Shown here piece after piece: positions 26,942-34,023 of a stretch of DNA of 64,000 nt. Below the pieces are notes generated by a model that had not been told where the DNA came from, made no database searches, and was given only the letters and a program-made list of their open reading frames with translations. This DNA is from Longimicrobiales bacterium. GTDB lineage: Bacteria; Gemmatimonadota; Gemmatimonadetes; Longimicrobiales; Gaopeijiaceae. The stretch is from assembly GCA_958296005.1 (NCBI GenBank), contig CATQHQ010000001.1, forward strand, positions 1,115,652-1,179,651. Reading direction: 5' to 3'. Each line of letters opens with the position of its first letter. The stretch's first letter is position 1. A program made the position numbers and the translations under genes.

Positions 26942-27958
26942 TCAGGCTGCGCGCGGTCCTTGAGGCGTCCGCCCCTCGAGGATCGTCCGCAGCACGTCGC
27001 GGTCGATGTTGCCGCCGGAGACGACGGCGACGACGGGACCCCGGACGGACGCGGGCAGCCCCTTGAGGGCCGCCGCTACCGCCGTCCCTCCCGCGCCCTC
27101 GGCGACGACCCGGGCCCGTCCGACCAGCGCCCGCAGGGCGGCGCACACGTCGCGAAGGGACACCACCACGGAGCCGGCCAGGACGGAGCGGGCCATCGGC
27201 CACATCTCCGCCAGGACGCCCTTGGCGCCGATGCCGTCCACGAAGGAAGGCACGTGGCGCACCTTCGCTGGGCGGCCCGCGCTCAGGGACGCGGCGAAGG
27301 GGGCCGACGTCTCCACTTCCGCGGCGTACACGGGCACGGTCGGGCGCAGGCTGCGCACGGCCGCCGCGATCCCGCACGACAGGCCGCCGCCGCCGTAGGG
27401 GACCACCACGGCGCCCACTTCCGGCAGGTCCTCTACGATCTCCAGGCCGGCGGTGCCGTTGCCGGCGATCACCGCCGCGTCGCTGACCGGGTGGACGAAG
27501 TGGCCGCGCTCGCCTTTGCGCCCGTGTTCCTCCAGGACGGCCCACCACTGGTCGAACGGCAGGGGCACGGCCGTGGCGCCCAGGCGCGCGACGGCGTCCA
27601 GCTTGGCCCGAGGCGCGGTCTCGGGCACGACCACCCGGCAGCGCACGCCCATCCGCCGGGCCGCGAACGCCACCCCCTGCGCCATGTTCCCGGCGCTGCC
27701 CGTGTAGACGCCGCTCGCGAGCTTGGCGGGATCGGCCAAGGCCATCGCGTTCGCGGCCCCCCGCACCTTGAACGACCCGGTGGGCTGGAGGCACTCCAGC
27801 TTCACCCACAAGCCTCCGGCAGGCGCACCGGGCACATCCAGCCGAAGAAGGGGGGATCGGATGGCGGTCCCGGCGATGCGGTCTCGGGCGGCCCGGACCG
27901 CCGCCAAGGGAACGGGCGCCAGCGGGGCGGGCCGTGCGGGCGGCCAACCGGAAGTCAC
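26942..27958 (-). CDS. PLP-dependent serine/threonine dehydratase-like enzyme
   Basis: 338 residues from a GTG overlapping the creatininase stop (GTGA). It is a fold-type II PLP enzyme: LQPTGSFKVRGAANA holds the PLP lysine, TGSAGNMAQGVAFAAR the phosphate-near Asn, and VPYGGGGLSCG the glycine loop. EGAGGTAVAA and VVSGGNIDRD complete the pattern of threonine deaminase/serine racemase-type proteins. No ACT domain is present, so it is probably a catabolic enzyme or serine racemase-like. Substrate is uncertain. Confidence 0.9.
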   Translation of the reverse strand: MTSGWPPARPAPLAPVPLAAVRAARDRIAGTAIRSPLLRLDVPGAPAGGLWVKLECLQPTGSFKVRGAANAMALADPAKLASGVYTGSAGNMAQGVAFAARRMGVRCRVVVPETAPRAKLDAVARLGATAVPLPFDQWWAVLEEHGRKGERGHFVHPVSDAAVIAGNGTAGLEIVEDLPEVGAVVVPYGGGGLSCGIAAAVRSLRPTVPVYAAEVETSAPFAASLSAGRPAKVRHVPSFVDGIGAKGVLAEMWPMARSVLAGSVVVSLRDVCAALRALVGRARVVAEGAGGTAVAAALKGLPASVRGPVVAVVSGGNIDRDVLRTILEGRTPQGPRAA

Positions 27959-28755
27959 TGCGCGGGCCGTCGCGGGTCTCGCAGCGCCGCCGCCATGCCC
28001 TCGGCCGTCGCGGCGATGCACCGGTCGCCGATCTCCCGGCTCATCCCCCGGGGGTCGCCAAGAACGCCGTTGGGGGTGACGGCCTGGAAGCCCTGCCGGA
28101 AGATCCGCTGCGCCAGCTCTGGGTTGAAGCCTCCGACGTAGCCCGGCTCCGCTCGCTCCCGGCGCACCAGATCCGGTCGGATGCACAGCAGCTCCGAGCT
28201 CTCGGCGATGTCGGCGTGGCCTCCGACGCGCTCCTTCAGCTCCGGCGCGGCCTCGGCCACCGCCCTCTCCCAGATGGCGACGAACCCGACCAGGTCGGTG
28301 TAGGCCCGCACGTCGCATTCGGGGCCGGCGGCGGCGCGGAGGCGGTCCAGCATCTCGGCCAAGGGAGCGAAGTTCCCCCCGTGGGACGGCACGAAGCACA
28401 CAGCGCGGAAGCCGTGTCGCGCCAGGCTGGTCGCGTAGTCCGCGCAGACGGCCTCGAGCGTAGCGGGTCGCAGGGAGATCGTGCCCGGGAAGTCCATGTG
28501 GTGCTCGGAGCAGCCGATCCGGATCGTGGGGGCGACGAGCGCCCGGCCCAGCCTCTGGGCGACCTCCCGAGCGAGACGGTCGCCCCGCGCCGCGTCGACC
28601 AGGAGGGGAAGGTGAGGACCGTGCTGCTCCACGGCCCCGACGGCGACCACCACGGTGTCCCATCCGTCCGCCAGCGCTCGGCGCACTTCAGGCCAGGTCA
28701 TCTCTTCGAGGAGCAGGCTTCGCTCCGCCATCGGCTCGTTCGTCATGGGCTTCAT
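27955..28755 (-). CDS. Creatininase family amidohydrolase
   Basis: 266 residues from ATG at 28,755; several further ATGs follow within nine codons. Metal-binding motifs of the family are present: GAVEQHGPHLPLLVDAARG (Glu, His, Asp), CSEHHMDFPGTISL, PSHGGNFAPL, and GGHADIAESSELL (His, Glu). These enzymes hydrolyse cyclic amides and N-formyl or related bonds, as in creatininase and in cofactor pathways such as mycofactocin and riboflavin. The specific substrate is unknown. It is divergent from the SprT-like gene and coupled to the dehydratase. Confidence 0.9.
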   Translation of the reverse strand: MKPMTNEPMAERSLLLEEMTWPEVRRALADGWDTVVVAVGAVEQHGPHLPLLVDAARGDRLAREVAQRLGRALVAPTIRIGCSEHHMDFPGTISLRPATLEAVCADYATSLARHGFRAVCFVPSHGGNFAPLAEMLDRLRAAAGPECDVRAYTDLVGFVAIWERAVAEAAPELKERVGGHADIAESSELLCIRPDLVRRERAEPGYVGGFNPELAQRIFRQGFQAVTPNGVLGDPRGMSREIGDRCIAATAEGMAAALRDPRRPAQ

Positions 28756-28802
28756 AGTATCTTTGGAGCCGCTCGTCGCCCAGTCGCAAGGAAGCACGAC
28801 CT

Positions 28803-29588
28803 TTGGTCCGTTCAGACCCCTCGAAGCTGGTCGAGCGAGCCCTGTCGCCCGGACTCGACGCGAAAGCGATCCGCGCCCTCCAGCAGGAAATAGGCGACCG
28901 GCTGCTGGCCGAGTCCTCCTGCGTCCGGGACCCGGACTTCACGACGCTTCATCCCGACGATCTGCGGTTCCTCTTCCAGGCCTACGACGACCGTTTCCTA
29001 AGCGGCCTCTGCGCCAAGGCCGTCGCGCCGGGGACGATGGGGTTCCGTCTCTCCCGGCGGATGACGAGGGCGGCCGGCAAGGCGACTCGACTTGCTCGCG
29101 CCTCCGGCAAAGTGGACTACGAGATATCGGTGTCTACCGTGCTTCTCTTCGACGGCTTTGGGCCTTCCGACCGGGACGTCACCGTGGCGGGGCTGCCCTG
29201 CGGCAGCCGGCTGGAGGCCCTGCAGCGGATCTTCGAGCACGAGCTCGTCCACCTGGTGGAGTACGTCGGGTGGGCGAAGAGCAGCTGCCGGGCCAAGCGG
29301 TTCAGGACGATCGCGACCCGTCTCTTCGGGCACCAGGAGTACACGCACCAGCTGATCACGAGGCGGGAGCGCGCGAGTGCAATGGGGATCGTGGTCGGCT
29401 CGCCGGTGGCGTTCACGATCGACGGCAAGCGGTTGGTGGGGCGCGTCAACCGCATCACCAAGCGCGCCACGGTTCTCGTGTCCGACCCCAATGGCCAGGA
29501 GTACAGCGACGGGAACCGCTACTCCAAGTACTACGTCCCGCTGTCGGCGATCACCTCCAGCAGCTCGATCTCGAAGACCAAGTCCTGA
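28803..29588 (+). CDS. SprT-like zinc metalloprotease-fold protein
   Basis: 261 residues from TTG with AAGGA upstream. FEHELVHLVEYVG near residue 146 is the HExxH zinc-protease signature of SprT-like domains, preceded by a beta region (KVDYEISVSTVLLFDGFG) and a basic segment. The C-terminus (GSPVAFTIDGKRLVGRVNRITKRATVLV) looks like a small SH3-like barrel, which in this family may bind nucleic acid or peptide. Role unknown. Its end overlaps the convergent FKBP gene by 58 bases. Confidence 0.72.
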   Translation: MVRSDPSKLVERALSPGLDAKAIRALQQEIGDRLLAESSCVRDPDFTTLHPDDLRFLFQAYDDRFLSGLCAKAVAPGTMGFRLSRRMTRAAGKATRLARASGKVDYEISVSTVLLFDGFGPSDRDVTVAGLPCGSRLEALQRIFEHELVHLVEYVGWAKSSCRAKRFRTIATRLFGHQEYTHQLITRRERASAMGIVVGSPVAFTIDGKRLVGRVNRITKRATVLVSDPNGQEYSDGNRYSKYYVPLSAITSSSSISKTKS

Positions 29589-29974
29589 TTCGGGCCGATC
29601 GAGCCCATGCCCTCCTCGCCGTACCCCAGCTCGCTGGGAATGTAGGCCCGCACGCGGCCACCCACCTTCATGAGCTTAAGGGTCTCGGTGAAGCCCGAGA
29701 TCACGCCGTCCACCCGGAACTCGGAAGGCTCGCCTCGACTGTAGGAAGAGTCGAACTCGTCTCCCTCGGGAAAGGTGCCTCGGTAGTGCACGAGCACGCG
29801 CTGGCCCGACACTGGGCTGGCGCCGTCGCCTTCCTCTAGCACTTCGTACTGAAGGCCGGAGTCGGTGGTGATCATTCCGGACTCGGCGTCCGGGGAGGCC
29901 TCGCAACCTGCGACGACGAGGGCCGAGACGAGAACCGAAGCAAGGGCGGCGGGGCAAGCGGGAGAGCGACGCAT
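29531..29974 (-). CDS. Lipoprotein FKBP-type peptidyl-prolyl isomerase
   Basis: 147 residues from ATG at 29,974. The signal peptide ends VVAGCEAS, a lipobox. The domain shows the FKBP pattern: LQYEVLEEGDGASPVSGQRVLVHYRGTF, then FDSSYSRGEPSEFRV, KVGGRVRAYIPSELGYGEEG and LVFEIELLEV. Active-site aromatic residues (Tyr, Phe, Tyr) are present. It would help fold exported proteins at the outer or inner membrane, fitting the organism's many secreted proteins. The same gene can be read from an ATG 87 bases upstream but then loses a clean signal. Confidence 0.92.
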   Translation of the reverse strand: MRRSPACPAALASVLVSALVVAGCEASPDAESGMITTDSGLQYEVLEEGDGASPVSGQRVLVHYRGTFPEGDEFDSSYSRGEPSEFRVDGVISGFTETLKLMKVGGRVRAYIPSELGYGEEGMGSIGPNQDLVFEIELLEVIADSGT

Positions 29975-30079
29975 CGTCGTAACCTGTGCGGCGGGTGGCT
30001 GATGGGGGCTCCGTGCCCCACGCCCAACCGAAGCGACGCCTGCGTCCGTGTCAAGGCGCATGGCGGCCGGTGGTTGTAC

Positions 30080-30691
30080 TCAGTCGACAACTTGGGCCAA
30101 CTCCGTCAACTCCCGCAGGACCCCCGCCGCCCGCGCCTCCGCGCCCGCGGCGACCAGCCCGGTTCGGTTGTGCCACACGACGGTCATCCCCGCGTCCGCA
30201 GCTCCGCGTACGTCGAACGGCGACCCGGCCACGAAGAGCACCTCTTCCGGGCGGGCGCCCAGAGCTTCGGCGCCCTGGAGGTAGACGCGGCGGCACGGCT
30301 TGTAGCACCCGGCGGACTCGGCGGTGACCACGGCGCTGATCGGCGCCCCCACCAGCGCCGTCGCGCGCCGCCCCAGAGCGTCCGAGCAGTTGGTCGCCAC
30401 GCCCAGCGTCGCCGTCCGGGAGAGCTCCCGCAGCGCGCGCCCGGCATCGGGCCACGGTCGCAGCTCGTCCCAGCGGGCGTCGAGCGCGTCGGCGAGCGTT
30501 CTAGGGAGGCCGGTCGCGTGGGCCGACTCCGCCACCAGCTCCAGGTACGGCACGTAGGCGCCCGCGGCGTAGGTGCGGGCCAGGTAGTCCATGCGCCAAG
30601 CCCGGCCGCGGTCCCTGTCGCCGGCGATCTCGTCCCATAGCGACCAGGAGTCGATCAGGGCCGACAGCAGGTCGAAGAGAACGAACTTCAT
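30080..30691 (-). CDS. HAD-superfamily hydrolase, haloacid dehalogenase-like
   Basis: 203 residues from ATG. Motif I reads VLFDLLSALIDSW; the nucleophile Asp is present but the usual FD-x-x-GT becomes FDLLSAL, with Gly-Thr lost. ATNCSDALGRR is motif II, KPCRRVY contains the motif III Lys, and FVAGSPFDVRGAADAG is motif IV with the acidic residue in an altered setting. It is closest to the L-2-haloacid dehalogenase/phosphatase group. Activity is uncertain because of these changes. It is nine bases downstream of the AKR-RidA gene. Confidence 0.78.
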   Translation of the reverse strand: MKFVLFDLLSALIDSWSLWDEIAGDRDRGRAWRMDYLARTYAAGAYVPYLELVAESAHATGLPRTLADALDARWDELRPWPDAGRALRELSRTATLGVATNCSDALGRRATALVGAPISAVVTAESAGCYKPCRRVYLQGAEALGARPEEVLFVAGSPFDVRGAADAGMTVVWHNRTGLVAAGAEARAAGVLRELTELAQVVD

Positions 30692-30700
30692 CGGCGCGGG

Positions 30701-32206
30701 CTAACGGTCGTTCACTACGGCGTCGGCTTCGATCTCCACCATGAGCCCGTCTCCCACCAGCCCCGCCCGGATCAGCGTGTTGGCTGGCGAGACGGAGCCG
30801 AACCGAGCGCCGTGCACGCGGGTCACGGCCTCCCAGTCCACCCCGTCGGGAACGTAGACGCGGGTCCGCACCACGTCGGCCAGGCTCGCGCCCAGGGACC
30901 GGAGCGTCCCTTCGATCTTGTCGATCACGAAGTGGGCTTGGGCGGCGGCGGAGTTCCCGCCGATCTGCCGGTTCCCATGGCTGGCCGTGGTGCCCGACAC
31001 CCAGATCCGGTCGCCCCGCCGCACCGCCCTGCTGTAGCCCGCCATCTCTTCCCACGGCGTGCCGCTGGACACGTGCTCGGCCCAGGCGCCGCCGGTCCCG
31101 CCGTCTGGTCTCCGCCGCACCACCGGGTAGGGTGCCGGGAGAGGGCCGTCCAAGTGGTGGCTCAGGTCGCCCGAAGCCGTCAGGAAGGGAGGTCGCCGGT
31201 ACTCGTCGCCGCAGTCGCCGGGGATGGGCTCCAGCCGGTCGGCCGCCGCCTCCAGCTCGGCGCGGGCGTCGTCGTCCAGAGAGAAGCTGAACAGACGCAG
31301 GTTGTCCTCGACATGGGACCGCTCGCCCAGCCTCGCCCCGACGACCACGCTCGCCACCGCAGGCTGGTCCAGCACGTAGCGGCAGGCCACGTTGGCCATC
31401 GACACGCCCAGGCGATCCGCCACCCGTCCCACGACGCGCAGCAGGTCCTGCAAGCGGTCCCATCCCCCGGCTGCGCGGACGAACCGCATGTACTTCATCC
31501 GGGACCACGTCGATCCGTCCCCTCGGGGGGCCGAGCACCCGAGCCATCGTCGCGTCAGGAACCCGCCGGCCAGGGTGCCGTAGGCGAGCAGCTTGACGTC
31601 GTGGGTTCGGCAGACGTCGCTCATGGCCCCAAGCGCCCGCCGGTCCAGAAGCGACGAGCAGACTTGGTTCGTGGCGATGGGGATTCCGCTGCGGACCGCC
31701 ATGTCCAGATGGACGGCGTCGCAGTTCGTCATGCCCAGGTGGCGGATCGCTCCCGCTTCCCGCAGTTCGGCCAAGTAGAAGAGGGCGTCCAGCCAACTGG
31801 GGTCGGCGTAGTTCCAAGCGTGGAACTGAAGGAGGTCGATCGCGTCCACGCCGATGCGCGTCCTTGCCCGGTCCACCGCTTCGGCGACGGCCTGCCGGGT
31901 CACGGGACCCGGCGGGGGCACCCACTTGGTCAGAAGCTGGACCGGGGGCGCGGGCCGGGCGGACGGCCTCTGCGCCTGCTGCCGGACCAGTGCGCCCGCG
32001 ACGATCTCCGCAGAGCCGTAGTGGTCCGCCATGTCGAAGGTGGTGAAGCCGGCGCGGGCGTACTCGGCCATCGACCGGGCACCGGCTTCGGGATCGAGGG
32101 GTTCGTCCCGTCGCCGCTCTTGGTCCGCCACCTGCCACAAGCCGACGGCGACCCGCGATGCTTCCAGCCCCGGCGCCAGGAGCACGCGTTCGACGGTTGG
32201 CGTCAA
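30701..32206 (-). CDS. Aldo/keto reductase fused to a RidA-family domain
   Basis: 501 residues from a TTG overlapping the permease stop (TTGA). Residues 1-345 are an aldo/keto reductase TIM barrel with the catalytic set visible: Asp and Tyr in FDMADHYGS, Lys in LLTKWV, His in LLQFHAW. VVVGARLGERSHVEDNL is the NADP end of the barrel. From about 370 to the end is a RidA/YjgF-like domain (SRAVRRGDRIWVSGTT, VRTRVYV, NTLIRAGLVGDGLMVEIEADAV), with the Arg of VRTRVYV at the site that binds imine or keto acids. There is no internal stop, and the two domains share one frame. RidA removes reactive imines, so the pair may act on an amine product. It follows an amino-acid permease. Confidence 0.85.
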   Translation of the reverse strand: MTPTVERVLLAPGLEASRVAVGLWQVADQERRRDEPLDPEAGARSMAEYARAGFTTFDMADHYGSAEIVAGALVRQQAQRPSARPAPPVQLLTKWVPPPGPVTRQAVAEAVDRARTRIGVDAIDLLQFHAWNYADPSWLDALFYLAELREAGAIRHLGMTNCDAVHLDMAVRSGIPIATNQVCSSLLDRRALGAMSDVCRTHDVKLLAYGTLAGGFLTRRWLGCSAPRGDGSTWSRMKYMRFVRAAGGWDRLQDLLRVVGRVADRLGVSMANVACRYVLDQPAVASVVVGARLGERSHVEDNLRLFSFSLDDDARAELEAAADRLEPIPGDCGDEYRRPPFLTASGDLSHHLDGPLPAPYPVVRRRPDGGTGGAWAEHVSSGTPWEEMAGYSRAVRRGDRIWVSGTTASHGNRQIGGNSAAAQAHFVIDKIEGTLRSLGASLADVVRTRVYVPDGVDWEAVTRVHGARFGSVSPANTLIRAGLVGDGLMVEIEADAVVNDR

Positions 32207-33723
32207 GGCGGCCCGCCGCGGTCGGGCGGCAGCACTCGGAACAGCCGGTCCATGTCGGCGCCTTCTCGGCGGAGCGCGGCCGTCTCCCGGAAGTAGATCG
32301 CCGACGCCAGCGCCATGACCGCCAGCCACACCGGCGTGGAGTGGAAGTACCAGGCGTCCACGGTAGCGGAGAGGTCCTTCCACACGTGGACTACTAGGAA
32401 GAGGACCATGACCACCACGCCGGCCGCGCCGGCCACGTTCCGCAGCAGCGGCCGCGCCAGCACTCTCACCCTGGCGGCCAGCCCCGGGTTGCGCCGGGGC
32501 AACACCAACAGGGAGAGGCACACCAGGGCGAAGTTCACCAGCATCGACGTGACCAGGATGTCGATCCCCAGGAAGAAGTCGCCCGCGAAGTGGCTTCCCA
32601 AGATCCCCACCGAAGCCATGACGCCGCTGGCCAGGATCGCCACGTGGGGCGTCCGCCGGCGAGGATGAACCGCGGCAGCCTTCTTGGGGAAGATCCCGTC
32701 TTCCCCCCACGCGAAGACGAGCCGCGACACGGCCAGCAGCATCGCGGGAAGGTCGTTCACCAGAGCCACCGCGGCGCCGCCCACGATCGCCAGGGTCCAG
32801 CCGGTGGGCAGCAGGTAGCCCAGGAGGCCGGGCGCCGTCAGGTCCCGCTGCTGGGCTTCTTCGGCGATGAAGCTCCAAGGCACGGCGTGGTAGACGGCGG
32901 CGGTGAAGAGCAGGTAGAACGTTCCCACCGTCACTACGGCGATTGCGATGGCCATCGGCAGGTTTCGGTGCGGACGCTTCGCTTCGCCCCCCGCCTGGGC
33001 AATGGAGTCGAAGCCGATGAAGCTGGAGAAGAGCAGGGCCGACGCCGCCAGGAACGCGCCCGGTCGCAACGGGAGATCGGACGCTGGCGGCACCGTCCTT
33101 CCTTCGGCCGCCATCAGGGCCACCGCGAAGTCGCCGTGGTCGTAGGCGAACCCCGCCACGATGGCGACGCTTCCCAATGCGAACATCAGGAACATCATCG
33201 GCAACAGCGTCCACTGGTACGCCCCGAGGCCTCGCAGGTTGACGAGGACGAACGTCCACAGGAAGGCCAGCGCGATGCCGACCCTCAGAGGACCTTGCTC
33301 CAGTGCGTCGGCCGCGGCGGACCACTCCAAGGCGGCGGCGATGTCGCGAAGGAACGGGACGAGCACGTAGGAAACGACGCCGATGGCGATCGAGAGGCCG
33401 AACCACTGGGAGAAGCTGGCCACGAAGCCCCAGTAAGGGCTCAGCGAGCGGCTCACGTAGACGTAGCTGCCGCCGGCCCGGGGCATCGCCGAGGCTAGGC
33501 TGGCGTATGCCAGTGCAGCCAGCACCGCCGGAACCGCGCCGAAGAAGTAGGCGTACAGGACGTGGGGACCGATTCCCGGCACGTTCCGCTGCAACATGAT
33601 CGGCACGATGTTGACGGCCGCGCCCAGCATCGCGCAGATGCCCGTGGCAGCCAGACCTGCCAGTCCGAGGCGCCGCGCCAAGCCGGCCCCGGCAGCCGAG
33701 GGACCCGCAGGCGGTGACGTCAC
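32203..33723 (-). CDS. APC-superfamily amino-acid permease
   Basis: 506 residues from GTG. Some 12 hydrophobic helices are visible, with GLAATGICAMLGAAVNIVP (helix 1 break), AMPRAGGSYVYVSRSLSPYWGF and GFDSIAQAGGEAKRPHRNLP, typical of amino acid/polyamine carriers. It lies 12 bases after the FmdB gene and is coupled to the AKR-RidA gene. Substrate unknown; the neighbours suggest an amino acid or amine. Confidence 0.92.
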   Translation of the reverse strand: MTSPPAGPSAAGAGLARRLGLAGLAATGICAMLGAAVNIVPIMLQRNVPGIGPHVLYAYFFGAVPAVLAALAYASLASAMPRAGGSYVYVSRSLSPYWGFVASFSQWFGLSIAIGVVSYVLVPFLRDIAAALEWSAAADALEQGPLRVGIALAFLWTFVLVNLRGLGAYQWTLLPMMFLMFALGSVAIVAGFAYDHGDFAVALMAAEGRTVPPASDLPLRPGAFLAASALLFSSFIGFDSIAQAGGEAKRPHRNLPMAIAIAVVTVGTFYLLFTAAVYHAVPWSFIAEEAQQRDLTAPGLLGYLLPTGWTLAIVGGAAVALVNDLPAMLLAVSRLVFAWGEDGIFPKKAAAVHPRRRTPHVAILASGVMASVGILGSHFAGDFFLGIDILVTSMLVNFALVCLSLLVLPRRNPGLAARVRVLARPLLRNVAGAAGVVVMVLFLVVHVWKDLSATVDAWYFHSTPVWLAVMALASAIYFRETAALRREGADMDRLFRVLPPDRGGPP

Positions 33724-33735
33724 GACCGTCGCAAG

Positions 33736-33990
33736 CTAGCCATGGCGGTCGTGGCTCTTCTCGTAGCGGATGCGCTCGTGCATCCGGTCCTGGGCCTGGG
33801 AGGCGTCGCGCTTCTTGGCGGCGCGCATGGCCATGCCGCGAGTGGTGGACGACTTGACCCGGGGCAGCGACATCCGGCGTTCCAGCTCTTCGCTCTTGCA
33901 CGACGGGCAGGCGGGCGGAGCGCCGGCCCCCCGGACGAGCAGCTCGAACTCCCGTCCGCAGCCGAGGCACGTGTACTCGTAGATGGGCAT
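33736..33990 (-). CDS. FmdB-type zinc-ribbon protein
   Basis: 84 residues from ATG. MPIYEYTCLGCGREFELL with CPSC downstream is the FmdB family zinc ribbon (two CxxC pairs). The rest is basic and Met/Arg-rich (AAKKRDASQAQDRMHERI). Members are small putative regulators of unknown target. It heads the leftward operon of permease, AKR-RidA and HAD protein. Confidence 0.88.
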   Translation of the reverse strand: MPIYEYTCLGCGREFELLVRGAGAPPACPSCKSEELERRMSLPRVKSSTTRGMAMRAAKKRDASQAQDRMHERIRYEKSHDRHG

Positions 33991-34023
33991 GGCCGAAAAG
34001 CTACCGCGGACGGCCCGTCGTCG

